The notes beneath the pieces are model-generated. The model did not search any database. It had not been told where the DNA came from and saw only the letters and a program-made list of their open reading frames with translations. Of a DNA stretch of 64,000 bases, positions 50,087 through 59,282 are shown piece by piece; the first letter of the stretch is position 1; each line of letters starts with the position of its first letter. A program made the translations under genes and the position numbers. Where the stretch lies: positions 37,408 to 101,407 of the forward strand of contig DIUN01000039.1 of the NCBI GenBank assembly GCA_002423025.1. Direction: 5' to 3'. This stretch comes from Sphingomonadales bacterium UBA6157 (GTDB lineage Bacteria > Pseudomonadota > Alphaproteobacteria > Sphingomonadales > Sphingomonadaceae).

Positions 50087-50623
50087 TTAGCGAATTTGGC
50101 GGCGAAGGATCAGATAAAAGGCGCCGCTGCCGCCGTGGCGCGGATGGGCGGCGCGCAGGGCTGCAACGCGACTGCGAAAACTTGTGCTTTCAAGCCAATG
50201 GCTTAGCTCGGAACGGATCAGGCCGGGGCGGTTGGCGCGGCCCTTGCCTGTGATAATCAACAGGATACGCTCGCCGGCCATGGCAGCGTCCCCCAGCGCC
50301 ATTTCCAGCCGCTGATGGGCAGCATCGAGCGTGTAGCCGTGCAGATCGATGATGCGATCGGGCGAGATGTCCCCCTGCCGGAGGCGCTTGTCCCAGCTGC
50401 CATCGAGCGTGGCGGTGGTGACCGGGGTGCGCGGCGGCTTGGCAGCGGCCGCCGGTGTGCTTGGGGCCACCGCCGCGCGTCTTGGCGGGGCCGGCGCCGG
50501 CGCGGGTGGCAGAATGGCCGGAGCCGGCGGCACCTCGGCTGGCGGGCGGCCGCCGAGCGGGCGAATCGTGGCTGCTACCCGCGACCAGAGCGCGCGCTCA
50601 TGGGCCGACAGCCGGCGCGCCAT
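50087..50623 (-). CDS. Smr-domain protein
   Basis: A 178-residue protein with a basic Pro/Ala-rich N-terminal half and a C-terminal Smr domain (DRIIDLHGYTLDAAHQRLEMAL… ILLIITGKGRANRPGLIRSEL… GAFYLILRR). The LDLHG-type and GxG motifs (DLHGYT, TGKGRA) are intact. Smr domains are nicking or RNA-cleaving endonucleases; in other bacteria they rescue collided ribosomes. Two bases separate it from mltA, and the timA-mltA-smr order is common in alphaproteobacteria. Confidence 0.9.
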   Translation of the reverse strand: MARRLSAHERALWSRVAATIRPLGGRPPAEVPPAPAILPPAPAPAPPRRAAVAPSTPAAAAKPPRTPVTTATLDGSWDKRLRQGDISPDRIIDLHGYTLDAAHQRLEMALGDAAMAGERILLIITGKGRANRPGLIRSELSHWLESTSFRSRVAALRAAHPRHGGSGAFYLILRRQIR

Positions 50624-50625
50624 GC

Positions 50626-51834
50626 CTAGGGCCGGGCCAGCAGCCGGGCCGCAGCGGCGCGCGGCAGCAGCAGCGTGATGCCGGCCTTGGCCGCAAGGGC
50701 GCCAGCCTCGGCACGGGCAGCGGCGCCGGCGCCGCGAAACAGGTCCACCCGGTTGGGCCCCTTGATTGCGCCGCCGGTATCCTGTGCGACCATGAGCGCG
50801 GCCAGCGGCAGGTTGCCAGGCAAGGTCGTCTCGACCAGCACCGGCGCGCCCAGCGGCACAAAGGCCGGGTCCGCCGCCAGCGAGAGACCGGGCGTGACCG
50901 CCACGCCCATCGCGCCGATCGGGCCATCGCCGGTCAACTCGCGGAAGAACACCGCGCTGGGGTTGGCGGCGAGCAGCGCCGGGGCTTTCCCGGGGTTGGC
51001 GCGCAGCCAGGCGAGGATGGTGTCCATGCTGGCGCCGCCGCGCGGCAGGTCCCCCCGCTCCACCAGCACACGGCCGATCGCGACATAATCCCGGCCGTTC
51101 TGCCCGGCATAGCCGATGCGCATGATGCTGCCATCGGGCAGCCGCAGCCGGCCCGAGCCCTGGATTTCGAGAAAGAACGCCTCATAGGGGTCCGCCGCCC
51201 AGGCCAGCTCCAGCCCGCGGCCCTTGAGCGCGCCGGCCATGATCGCGCCGCGATCGGCATAGGGCACGAGGCTGGTGCCCTCCAGCTTGCCGCGCAGGGT
51301 GCGGCCCTTCCAGTCAGCAACAAAGCTGCCGAGATTGACATCGATGAGGTCGGGCGGGCGCTTGTAGAGCGGCACCGGAAAGCCGGGAGCCGGAGTGCGC
51401 GAGCCGGCGATCTCGGGCTCGTAATAGCCGGTGGCAAAGCCGCTGCCGGGCGTGGCGCCAGCGGGGGTGACCGCCACTGCGGTGAACTGGCCCTGGAAAA
51501 AGCCCTGCGCCTCGGCCTCGCTGGTGGTGGCTGCGGCGGCGCAGGCGGAAGCCCAGTCCCCAGCTTGCGTCAGCCCGCTGCGGTCCTCACGCGCCTGCAG
51601 CGATTTGCAGCTGCTGCGGAAAACGGTTAGCGCCGGGCCAGCCTGGGCGGCTGTGAGCCGCAGCGGCACGGCAGCCAGCGGCAGGTCGGCAGCGCGGCTG
51701 ATGGCAGGGGCTGGTGGCGTAACGGGGGCGGCAGGGGCAGGGGCCGGTGGCGTGACAGGGCGCACCGTGGTGCACGCGCCCAGCAGCAGCAAGGCTGCAA
51801 CGGGCAGAACGGCAGTGTTGAACTGGAACCGCAT
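50626..51834 (-). CDS. mltA: Membrane-bound lytic murein transglycosylase A
   Basis: A 402-residue outer-membrane lipoprotein. A signal peptide ends in lipobox LLLGAC (C21). The MltA and 3D domains are visible: ATGYYEPEIAGSRTP, FFLEIQGSGRLRLPDGSIMRIGYAGQNGRDY and the C-terminal MVAQDTGGAIKGPNRVDLF, with catalytic aspartates in the latter. It cleaves peptidoglycan strands to anhydromuropeptides. Confidence 0.93.
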   Translation of the reverse strand: MRFQFNTAVLPVAALLLLGACTTVRPVTPPAPAPAAPVTPPAPAISRAADLPLAAVPLRLTAAQAGPALTVFRSSCKSLQAREDRSGLTQAGDWASACAAAATTSEAEAQGFFQGQFTAVAVTPAGATPGSGFATGYYEPEIAGSRTPAPGFPVPLYKRPPDLIDVNLGSFVADWKGRTLRGKLEGTSLVPYADRGAIMAGALKGRGLELAWAADPYEAFFLEIQGSGRLRLPDGSIMRIGYAGQNGRDYVAIGRVLVERGDLPRGGASMDTILAWLRANPGKAPALLAANPSAVFFRELTGDGPIGAMGVAVTPGLSLAADPAFVPLGAPVLVETTLPGNLPLAALMVAQDTGGAIKGPNRVDLFRGAGAAARAEAGALAAKAGITLLLPRAAAARLLARP

Positions 51835-51857
51835 CAGCCGGGCGCCCCGCGACCGGC

Positions 51858-52487
51858 TCAGGCCTCTTCGTCAGTCGCGATGAGCAGCCAGCCCGGATCC
51901 TGCGAGCCGATGTGGCGGCTGAAGGTCCAGACATCATGCGTCTCGGTCGGCTCGCCGCTGCCGGCGCTGATGCGGGCAACAAAGCGCACGGTCACTTCCG
52001 CCATCTGGCCGATCATCTCGACGCCGGTGATGGTGGCGCTGTCGATGCCTGTGATCCGGTTGTTGACGCGGGCGCCGTCACGCGCGTCGATGGCATCGGC
52101 AAAGTTTTCCTGCACTTCGTCCGAAACCAGGCCTTCCATCGCGCCGGAATTGCCCGACCAGAAGGATTCGAGGATCATTTTGTAAGCCGCGCTGGCGCCG
52201 GCGACAAAGCGTGTCGGCTCGAAGCCCGGGTCAACATTGGCCAGCTCCTGCAGGGCAGGGGCCAGTTCACTGCTGGTGCCGATGGGGAGCGCGATGGAGC
52301 GCGGCGCGGCCGTGTCCTGCGGGCGCTGCGGCGGCGCGGTGATCTCCGGCGCGCCGGGGCGGAAGCTCTCGCCCACGGGCCGCTCATGGCCTGTGCGCTT
52401 GCCGAGCACGCTGACCAGCCGCAGGCCGATGAACGCCGCCAGCATCGCCAGCAGCACGATCTCGATCCACGAACTCCCGTCAGACAT
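51858..52487 (-). CDS. Tim44/TimA-family protein
   Basis: A 209-residue inner-membrane protein: one N-terminal transmembrane helix (IEIVLLAMLAAFIGLRLVSVLG), a Pro-rich linker, and a Tim44-like C-terminal domain (FVAGASAAYKMILESFWSGNSGAMEGLVSDEVQENF). This matches the alphaproteobacterial TimA relatives of mitochondrial Tim44. Role in bacteria is not settled. mltA and smr follow on the same strand. A GGAAC/GTTCC palindrome lies 40 bp upstream. Confidence 0.88.
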   Translation of the reverse strand: MSDGSSWIEIVLLAMLAAFIGLRLVSVLGKRTGHERPVGESFRPGAPEITAPPQRPQDTAAPRSIALPIGTSSELAPALQELANVDPGFEPTRFVAGASAAYKMILESFWSGNSGAMEGLVSDEVQENFADAIDARDGARVNNRITGIDSATITGVEMIGQMAEVTVRFVARISAGSGEPTETHDVWTFSRHIGSQDPGWLLIATDEEA

Positions 52488-52526
52488 TTCTGCGTCCCAA
52501 TCTTTAATTCACTGCATTCATAGCAG

Positions 52527-52553
52527 GGAACAGCGGTGGAGGTCCATTGTTCC
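52527..52553. promoter_or_regulatory. Symmetric EcfG-like promoter upstream of timA
   Basis: GGAACA at 52527-52532 and TGTTCC at 52548-52553 form a palindrome that reads GGAAC-N16-TGTT on both strands. Leftward it would start timA, 40 bp away. Rightward it faces the 3' end of the DUF1761-like gene. The same -10 variant TGTT is before the ompA-like gene. The match could be chance. Confidence 0.38.
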
Positions 52554-52612
52554 GGTTACCGATGCGGCATCATCGCTTTATATGAGGACTGTGCCGGTCA
52601 ATTGCCAGAGGC

Positions 52613-53011
52613 TCATGCCGGCGGCGGCACAAGGCCGAGCGATTGCAGCACCATGGCCTGGCCAAGCATCACGACCAGCCAGTGCAGATTGTCCTGCACC
52701 GTCCGCGCTACGGGCTGCCCCCTGTAGATCATGCTGACGCTGAGCACCGGCAGCACGAACCCTGCCCAGATGACGATGGCGCTGCCGATCGCCATGACCC
52801 AGGGGCCGGCCTCCTTCGGCGCCAGGATCAGGGCGCCGGCGAGGATGGCGGCAAGCCAGAATTCGGCGAGCAGTGCGGCGAGGATGAGGCCGGGCCGCTT
52901 GAGCGAGGCGGCGCCGGCACGGGCAAACAGCCGGTGCCAGAGCACGCCGATGAGCAAGCCGATGAATGTGGCCGCGAGGATCTGGGGCGCATTGAGCAGG
53001 ATGTAGACCAT
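52613..53011 (-). CDS. DUF1761-like membrane protein
   Basis: A 132-residue protein with four predicted transmembrane helices. The ATG at 53011 gives MVYILLNAPQILAATFIGLLIGVLWHRLFA; 20 extra upstream residues overlap the tRNA region and are rejected. The layout, a helix with GxLWxxLF followed by ALLAEFWLAAILAGALI and later helices, resembles DUF1761 proteins, function unknown. It lies beside tRNA-Leu. Confidence 0.68.
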   Translation of the reverse strand: MVYILLNAPQILAATFIGLLIGVLWHRLFARAGAASLKRPGLILAALLAEFWLAAILAGALILAPKEAGPWVMAIGSAIVIWAGFVLPVLSVSMIYRGQPVARTVQDNLHWLVVMLGQAMVLQSLGLVPPPA

Positions 53012-53070
53012 GCGCGGCACCCTAGGGCAGGCATGCGCCGGATAGAAGCCGGGATGCCAGCCCCCAGCCA

Positions 53071-53157
53071 TGGTGCGGACGGCGGGGCTTGAACCCGCAC
53101 TCCCGATTGGGAAGCAGATTTTAAGTCTGCTGCGTCTACCAGTTTCGCCACGTCCGC
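53071..53157 (-). tRNA. tRNA-Leu (UAA)
   Basis: An 87-nt tRNA with a long variable arm, typical of leucine, including encoded CCA. Acceptor arms GCGGACG (minus, 5' end at 53157) and CGTCCGC pair perfectly. The anticodon arm GCAGA/TCTGC encloses CTTAAAA with anticodon TAA. Confidence 0.95.
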
Positions 53158-53254
53158 AGACAGCAAGGAGGCGAGGCCCCGTGCCGATGGGTGCTGATAA
53201 GGCGATATGCGAGCCGGTGAAAGGCCCGGCGACTGCCGGAGCCGCCAGCAGCGC

Positions 53255-53536
53255 CTATTCGGCGTTCAGGCGCTCGCGCAGTTCCTTGCCCGGCTTGAAA
53301 TAGGGCACGCGCTTGGCGTCCACCTTCACGGCGGTGCCGGTGCGCGGGTTGCGGCCGGTGCGGGCATCGCGGCCGCGGGTGGAGAAAGCGCCAAAGCCGC
53401 GCAGTTCGACACGGCGGCCATCGGCCAGTGCCGCGGTGATCTGGTCGAACACTGTTGTGACAATGGCCTCGACATCTCGCAGCGTGAGATGCGGATTTGC
53501 CTCGGCAATGCTTGTGACTAGCTCGGACCTGATCAT
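53255..53536 (-). CDS. ihfB: Integration host factor, beta subunit
   Basis: A 93-residue HU/IHF-family DNA-bending protein. MIRSELVTSIAEANPHLTLRDVEAIV, GRRVELRGFGAFSTRGRDARTGRNPRTG and the DNA-contacting arm around RNPRTG are typical of IhfB. It follows rpsA on the same strand across 304 bp, the usual pairing, and has its own promoter candidate at 53612-53639. Confidence 0.92.
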   Translation of the reverse strand: MIRSELVTSIAEANPHLTLRDVEAIVTTVFDQITAALADGRRVELRGFGAFSTRGRDARTGRNPRTGTAVKVDAKRVPYFKPGKELRERLNAE

Positions 53537-53611
53537 TGGCTCATCCTGTCACGGCCCGGCTGCGCGGCAATCATTTGCCTTGCCTCCAGAGCGCCCCCCC
53601 CGACACTTCAC

Positions 53612-53639
53612 AGTTTAACCCTTGCAGAACAAGGGTCAA
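53612..53639 (-). promoter_or_regulatory. ihfB promoter with palindromic spacer
   Basis: On the minus strand TTGACC (53639-53634), 16 bases, TAAACT (53617-53612). The spacer is filled by a perfect palindrome ACCCTTG-N5-CAAGGGT (53618-53636), which could bind a repressor. It lies in the gap 53537-53840, where no gene is seen. Confidence 0.5.
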
Positions 53640-53803
53640 GCCGGATTGGCCGGCGGAAGTCACCAAAACGTAACAATACCAGCGGTTTTGGCGGCCTTCT
53701 GGGCTTCTCGTGGCAGAATCGGCCCGCATCGAAAGTATGCCAACGCAAGTCCGCCCCGGCTCAGCTCCCTTGGCAGGGGTGAGCACGGGGCGGGTTGTTG
53801 CGG

Positions 53804-53825
53804 GTCGCCGGCACGGGCCGGCGAC
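53804..53825. other. Hairpin after rpsA
   Basis: GTCGCCGGC-ACGG-GCCGGCGAC forms a perfect 9-bp stem, 16 bp after the rpsA stop. No T-run follows on the leftward transcript, so it may stabilise the rpsA 3' end or allow partial read-through to ihfB. Confidence 0.55.
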
Positions 53826-53840
53826 GTCAGGCTAGCGGAT

Positions 53841-55571
53841 TCAGCTCTTGTCAGCGTCTTCCTTGGCCTTGTTGAACGCGGCGCCGAGGATGTTGCCCAG
53901 CGTGGCGCCCGAGTCGGACGTGCCATACTGTGCCACAGCGGCCTTCTCTTCGCTGATCTGCATGGCCTTGATGCTGAGCATCGGCTTGCGACCCTTTTCG
54001 AAGCCGGTGATCATCGCATCGACCTTCTGGCCGGGCTGGAAGCGCTCGGCCTTCTGCTCGTCACGGTCACGGCTGAGATCGCCGCGCTTGATGAAGACGA
54101 TGGGACCATCGTCGCCAACCTGCACATCGATGCCGCCATCGCGTGCCGCAACAACCGTTGCGGTGATGATGTCGTTCTTCTTGAGGCTGTCGGCAGCGCC
54201 GGCTTCGGTGCTGGCGATGACGCGCGGGCCCTGGCTCTCGTCGAGCTGCTTGATGCCGAGGCTGATGCGCTCCTTCTCGATATCGACTTCGAGAACGACG
54301 GCCTTGACGCGCTCACCCTTGTGGTGACGGCCGAGAGCCGCTTCGCCGGTGATGCCCCAGGCGATGTCGGACATGTGGACCATGCCATCGACTTCACCAT
54401 CGAGACCGATGAACAGGCCGAACTCGGTGGCGTTCTTGACTTCGCCTTCGACATGGCTGCCGACGGGATGCTCTTCAGCAAACACTTCCCACGGGTTGCG
54501 CTGGGCCTGCTTGAGGCCAAGGCTGATGCGGCGCTTCTCTTCATCGACTTCAAGGACGATGACTTCCACTTCCTGCGAGGTGGAGACGATCTTGCCGGGG
54601 TGGACGTTCTTCTTGACCCACGACATCTCGGAGACGTGCACCAGGCCCTCGATGCCGGCTTCCAGTTCCACAAAGGCGCCGTATTCGGTGATGTTCGTCA
54701 CGCGGCCCTTGTGCTTGGTGCCGACAGAATACTTGGCAGCAGCGGTCGTCCACGGATCGGCCTCGAGCTGCTTCATGCCGAGGCTGATGCGCTGTGTCTC
54801 GCGGTTGATGCGGACGATCTGGACGCGCAGCACATCGCCGATGTTGAGCACTTCGGAGGGGTGGTTGACGCGCTTGTAGCTCATGTCCGTCACGTGCAGC
54901 AGGCCATCGATGCCGCCCAGGTCAACGAACGCACCATAATCGGTGATGTTCTTGACGGTGCCATCGACGATCTGGCCTTCAGCGAGGCTGAGGATCAGGC
55001 CCGAACGCTGCTCGGCGCGGCTCTCTTCGAGGATCGAGCGGCGCGAGACGACGATGTTGCCGCGCTTGCGGTCCATCTTCAGGATCTGGAACGGCTGCGG
55101 CAGGTTCATCAGCGGGGTGACATCGCGCACCGGGCGGATATCGACCTGCGAGCCGGGCAGGAAGGCCACGGCGCCGTTGAGATCAACGGTGAAGCCACCC
55201 TTGACGCGGCCGAAGATGATGCCTTCGACACGCTCGCCGGCGGCGTACTGCGTCTCCAGCGCATCCCACGAAGCTTCGCGGCGGGCGCGATCACGGGAGA
55301 GCATGGCCTCGCCATTGGCGTTCTCGACACGGTCGACATAAACTTCGACTTCATCGCCGACATTGACGTTGTGCTTGCCGTCCGGGCCGGCGAATTCGCG
55401 CAGCGGGATGCGGCCTTCCGACTTCAGGCCGACGTCGATGACGGCGAGGTCGTTCTCGATTCCGGTGACGACGCCCTTGACGACGCGACCTTCAAAACTC
55501 TGGTTCTTGCCGAGGCTGGACTCGAGCATTGCTGCGAAATCATCACGCGTCGGCTGGGCGGCAGTTGCCAT
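53841..55571 (-). CDS. rpsA: 30S ribosomal protein S1
   Basis: A 576-residue ribosomal protein with six S1 RNA-binding repeats; characteristic segments are VKGVVTGIENDLAVIDVGLKSEGRIP, GTVKNITDYGAFVDLGGIDGLLHVTDMS and GRVTNITEYGAFVELEAGIEGLVHVSEMSW. The ATG at 55571 gives MATAAQPTRDDFAAML, the common sphingomonad start; one at 55607 would add 12 residues. S1 helps mRNA binding to the 30S subunit. cmk lies upstream on the same strand, the usual cmk-rpsA-ihfB order. Confidence 0.95.
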   Translation of the reverse strand: MATAAQPTRDDFAAMLESSLGKNQSFEGRVVKGVVTGIENDLAVIDVGLKSEGRIPLREFAGPDGKHNVNVGDEVEVYVDRVENANGEAMLSRDRARREASWDALETQYAAGERVEGIIFGRVKGGFTVDLNGAVAFLPGSQVDIRPVRDVTPLMNLPQPFQILKMDRKRGNIVVSRRSILEESRAEQRSGLILSLAEGQIVDGTVKNITDYGAFVDLGGIDGLLHVTDMSYKRVNHPSEVLNIGDVLRVQIVRINRETQRISLGMKQLEADPWTTAAAKYSVGTKHKGRVTNITEYGAFVELEAGIEGLVHVSEMSWVKKNVHPGKIVSTSQEVEVIVLEVDEEKRRISLGLKQAQRNPWEVFAEEHPVGSHVEGEVKNATEFGLFIGLDGEVDGMVHMSDIAWGITGEAALGRHHKGERVKAVVLEVDIEKERISLGIKQLDESQGPRVIASTEAGAADSLKKNDIITATVVAARDGGIDVQVGDDGPIVFIKRGDLSRDRDEQKAERFQPGQKVDAMITGFEKGRKPMLSIKAMQISEEKAAVAQYGTSDSGATLGNILGAAFNKAKEDADKS

Positions 55572-55756
55572 AGGATCGTATAAACCTTGCTCGTTTGAAG
55601 CCGGCATATCGGGATTTCCGCCCCGGATATGAAACTTCGCGGTGGGCACCATGCCCGCCGTTCCTCGTCGTCGCGGGGGCACCATGCCGTCCGCTCCTCA
55701 GTGACACAAAAACAGGTCAGGGCGCCCGAGCCATGGCTCGCAGCGCATCAGGCCTG

Positions 55757-56410
55757 TTATTGGCCGACCGTGCCGAGCGCTGCTTCAACCAGAAGAATCG
55801 CCTGCCGGACGGCCGCGTCTATAGCGAGATCGCTGGTATCGAGCAAGGCGGCGTCCTCGGCGCGGCGCAGGGGGGCAGTACTACGCCCGGAATCGCGGGC
55901 GTCGCGAGCCTCGATGTCCGCCAGCACGTCGGCCAGCGTGCGCGGATCGCCGGCTGCCGCCAGCTCGCGGTGGCGGCGCTGGGCGCGGGTTTCCGGCCGG
56001 GCCGTCACGAATAGCTTGGCGCCTGCATCGGGTGCGATCACGGTGCCGATATCGCGGCCATCGAGCACGGCGCCGCCGGGCTGGGCGGCAAAGGCGCGCT
56101 GGCGTTCAAGCAGTGCGGCCCGCACGCGGGGGTGGGCGGACACAATCGAGGCGGCCTCGGCATTGGCGCTGCTCATCAGGTCAGGATCATCGAGCAGCGC
56201 CGGGTCGAGCCCCAGCGCGGCGGCGGTGGCGGCATCCTCATCGGCCGGGCTCTGGCCGGCGAGGCGCACGGCCAGGCCGGTGGCGCGGTAGAGCTTGCCG
56301 GTATCGAGATGCGGCAGGCCGTAGCGGCGGGCGAGCGCGCGGGCGATGGTGCCCTTGCCGCTGGCGGCCGGGCCATCGACAGCGATGACGAGATGTTGAG
56401 GAGATTTCAC
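55757..56410 (-). CDS. cmk: Cytidylate kinase
   Basis: A 217-residue (d)CMP kinase. The P-loop is DGPAASGKGTIARALARRYG, followed by HLDTGKLYRATGLAV and LDGRDIGTVIAPDAGAKLFVTA. A GTG at 56410 is chosen as start since it gives the usual N-terminus just before VIAVDGP; an ATG at 56533 would add 41 unrelated residues. GGAGG stands almost next to this GTG, so the start is not certain. It precedes rpsA. Confidence 0.9.
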   Translation of the reverse strand: MKSPQHLVIAVDGPAASGKGTIARALARRYGLPHLDTGKLYRATGLAVRLAGQSPADEDAATAAALGLDPALLDDPDLMSSANAEAASIVSAHPRVRAALLERQRAFAAQPGGAVLDGRDIGTVIAPDAGAKLFVTARPETRAQRRHRELAAAGDPRTLADVLADIEARDARDSGRSTAPLRRAEDAALLDTSDLAIDAAVRQAILLVEAALGTVGQ

Positions 56411-56546
56411 GCCTCCAGCGCATAATCGCGGTGGCCCCGCCTGCCAAGCGCTGTTGCCGGGGCAAATCCGGGCCAAATCCGGGGCATATCCAGCCAAGGC
56501 GCTGAAATCGCTTGCGGGCGGGAATCGCCTCACCTAGCTTTCGGCC

Positions 56547-57701
56547 ATGGCGATGGAGGCTCCGCCGGAAGAGGTTTACCTCTTCGTGGCCGGAACACGC
56601 CCCGAAGCGATCAAGCTCTCTCCGGTCATATTGGCGATGCAGGCGCGCGGCCATGCGACGAAGGTCGTGGCCAGCGGCCAGCATCGCGAGCTGTTTCATG
56701 AAACGCTGGCGGCCTTTGGCCTCGCGGCGGATGCGGACCTGGCGATCATGCAGCGCGCCCAGGCGCCTGCCGATGTGGTGGGGGCGCTGGTGCCGGCGCT
56801 GGCGCGCATCTGTGCAGATATGCAGCCGGCGGCGGTGATCGTGCAGGGGGATACCGCCACGGCGTTTGCGGGCGCGCAGGCCGCCGTTTATGCGCGCCGG
56901 CCGCTGGTGCATGTGGAGGCCGGGCTGCGCTCGGGCCAGGACGAGCCGTTCCCCGAGGAGATGCACCGGCGGGCCATCGGCCAGCTTGCCTGCCTGCACT
57001 TTGCCCCCACGGCCGCGGCACGGGCGGCACTGCTGGCGGAAGGCGTGACGGCGGAGAGCATCCTGCTGACCGGCAACAGCGGCATCGATGCGCTGCACTG
57101 GATGCAGGCGCGGCTGGCGGCCGATGCCGGGCTGGCGGCCGGGATGGAGGCGCGCTTTGCCGGCATCGATTGGCGGCGGCCGCTGCTGCTCGCCACCGTG
57201 CACCGCCGCGAGAACCATGGCGCGCGGCTGGAGGCGGTGCTGGCGGCACTGGCGGAACTGGCCGGGGAGGCCGAGATCGTGCTGCCGGTGCACCCCCATC
57301 CGGCGGTGCGTGGCCCGGTGCTGGCGGCGCTGGCGGGCCGGCCAGGCGTGCACCTGCTGCCGCCGCTCGATTATCCGGCGTTCGTCTGGCTGATGAGCCG
57401 CGCGACACTGGCGCTCACCGATTCGGGTGGCGTGCAGGAAGAGGCGCCGGCGCTCGGCCTGCCGGTGCTGGTGCTGCGGTCCGTCACCGAGCGGCAGGAG
57501 GGCGTCGCCAGCGGCAATGCCCGGCTCATCGGCACGCAGAGCGCCGCGATCATCGCCGCGGTGCGCGGGCTGCTGGCCGATGCCGAGGGGCTGGGCCGGA
57601 TGGGCGAGGCCGCGCTGCCTTATGGGGCAGGGGACGCCGCCGCGCGCATTGCGGCTGAGCTTTTGCGGCGCTTCGGCCGGCTGCCGGCCTTGACTATTTA
57701 A
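56547..57701 (+). CDS. wecB: UDP-N-acetylglucosamine 2-epimerase
   Basis: A 384-residue non-hydrolysing epimerase that makes UDP-ManNAc for surface polysaccharides. Signature segments are AGTRPEAIKLSPV, VQGDTATAFAGA, HVEAGLRSGQDEPFPEEMHRRAI and LTDSGGVQEEAPALGLPVLVLR. Start ATG at 56547; Met3 is an alternative. It is divergent from cmk and stands alone, though a polysaccharide polymerase-like gene lies at 60.9 kb. Confidence 0.92.
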   Translation: MAMEAPPEEVYLFVAGTRPEAIKLSPVILAMQARGHATKVVASGQHRELFHETLAAFGLAADADLAIMQRAQAPADVVGALVPALARICADMQPAAVIVQGDTATAFAGAQAAVYARRPLVHVEAGLRSGQDEPFPEEMHRRAIGQLACLHFAPTAAARAALLAEGVTAESILLTGNSGIDALHWMQARLAADAGLAAGMEARFAGIDWRRPLLLATVHRRENHGARLEAVLAALAELAGEAEIVLPVHPHPAVRGPVLAALAGRPGVHLLPPLDYPAFVWLMSRATLALTDSGGVQEEAPALGLPVLVLRSVTERQEGVASGNARLIGTQSAAIIAAVRGLLADAEGLGRMGEAALPYGAGDAAARIAAELLRRFGRLPALTI

Positions 57702-57854
57702 CCAATTAGGTTATTAAGCGAGGTCCTGCAAAGGCCGTCGGCAGCGGTGCGAAAAACCGCGTCAGAATTCGCGTTTGCGTGAACTTGTTGAAGTTAACTT
57801 ACTGATATTAAGCGAAAATATTCAAATCTGCCTTTGCAGGATTTTCTTTCGCAA

Positions 57855-59192
57855 TCAGCCGATCCGCGCCCCAAGGCTGGCCATCATCGCCGTGAAGCCG
57901 GGGAAGCTGGTGGCGATCGGCGCGGCGTCATCGATGGTGATCGGCCTGGCGGCGCGCAGCCCGGCGATGGCAAAGCTCATGGCGATGCGGTGATCGAGCC
58001 TGGCCTCGATGGTGGCGCCGCCGGGGATCGGCTCGCCGCCACGGCCATGGATGATCAGGCCGTCAGGCAGTTCCTCGCAGGCGATGCCGCAGGCCAGCAG
58101 CCCGGTCGCCATGGTGGTGATGCGGTCCGATTCCTTCACCCGCAGCTCCTCCAGCCCGCGCATGATGGTGGTGCCCTGCGCCACGGCGGCGGCGATGAAC
58201 AGGATGGGGAACTCATCGACCATCGATGGCACCACCTCGGGCGGCACCTCGATGCCGGTGAGCGCCGAGTGCGCCACTACCAGGTCGGCCACCGGCTCGC
58301 CGCCGACATCGCGCGGGTTGCTCAGCGTGATGCTGGCGCCCATGGCACGCAGCACATCGATCAGCCCGGCGCGGGTCGGGTTGAGCCCGACATTGGTGAT
58401 CGTGACCGCCGAGCCCGGCACGATCAGCGCCGCCACCAGCGGGAAGGCCGCCGAGGAGGGGTCCCCCGGCACGGTCAGCACCTGGGCGGTGAGCTCGGCC
58501 TCGCCGGCCAGGGTGATGATTCGGCCCTGCGGCGTCTCCTCCACCTGCAGGTCGGCGCCAAAACCGCGCAGCATCCGCTCGCTGTGGTCCCGCGTCGGCA
58601 CCGGCTCGATGACGATGGTGTGGCCCGGCGTGTTGAGCCCGGCCAGCAGCACGGCGGATTTGACCTGCGCCGAGGCCACCGGCAGCGTGTATTCCAGCGG
58701 CACGGCGGGGCACAGGCCGTGCATGGTCAGCGGCAGCCGCCCGCCGGGGCTGGCGGCGAATCGCGCCCCCATGAGGGACAGCGGGTCGATCACCCGGCCC
58801 ATCGGCCGGCGCGAGAGCGAGGCATCGCCGATGAAGGTGGCGGTGATCGGGTGGCTGGCCACCAGGCCCATCAGCAGCCGCGTCGAGGTGCCGCTATTGC
58901 CCATGTCCAGCGCGGTTTCCGGCTGCAGCAGGCCGCCGACGCCAACGCCATGGATGTGCCAGGTGCCGGACTCGCGCCGCTCGATTCGCGCGCCCATGGC
59001 GCGCATCGCGGCGGCGGTGGCCAGCACATCCTCGCCTTCCAGCAGGCCCGAGACGATGGTTTCCCCCACCGCCAATGCGCCCAGCATGAGCGAGCGATGG
59101 CTGATCGACTTGTCCCCTGGCACGGTGACGGTGCCGGCGAGCGGGCCGGAGGCGGAGAGGCTGAGCGGTGAGGGCGCGGAGGTGTCGTGCAT
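57855..59192 (-). CDS. aroA: EPSP synthase (shikimate pathway)
   Basis: A 445-residue 3-phosphoshikimate 1-carboxyvinyltransferase. VPGDKSISHRSLMLGALAVGET holds the phosphoenolpyruvate-binding lysine, LDMGNSGTSTRLLMG the LxxGNSGT box, followed by SLSRRPMGRVIDPLS and LRVKESDRI. The ATG at 59192 gives the family N-terminus; the longer open frame antisense to the FYDLN gene is rejected. The variant residues around GNSGTSTR are of the class II type often less sensitive to glyphosate; this is inference from sequence style only. Confidence 0.94.
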   Translation of the reverse strand: MHDTSAPSPLSLSASGPLAGTVTVPGDKSISHRSLMLGALAVGETIVSGLLEGEDVLATAAAMRAMGARIERRESGTWHIHGVGVGGLLQPETALDMGNSGTSTRLLMGLVASHPITATFIGDASLSRRPMGRVIDPLSLMGARFAASPGGRLPLTMHGLCPAVPLEYTLPVASAQVKSAVLLAGLNTPGHTIVIEPVPTRDHSERMLRGFGADLQVEETPQGRIITLAGEAELTAQVLTVPGDPSSAAFPLVAALIVPGSAVTITNVGLNPTRAGLIDVLRAMGASITLSNPRDVGGEPVADLVVAHSALTGIEVPPEVVPSMVDEFPILFIAAAVAQGTTIMRGLEELRVKESDRITTMATGLLACGIACEELPDGLIIHGRGGEPIPGGATIEARLDHRIAMSFAIAGLRAARPITIDDAAPIATSFPGFTAMMASLGARIG

Positions 59193-59282
59193 GGCGCTGC
59201 GCTTTGACAGGGGCTGCGGCCTGTGGCAATGCGCCCCCCTTCCCGCGGACCCGCTTGCAAGGTCCCGGATGCGGAGATTCAC

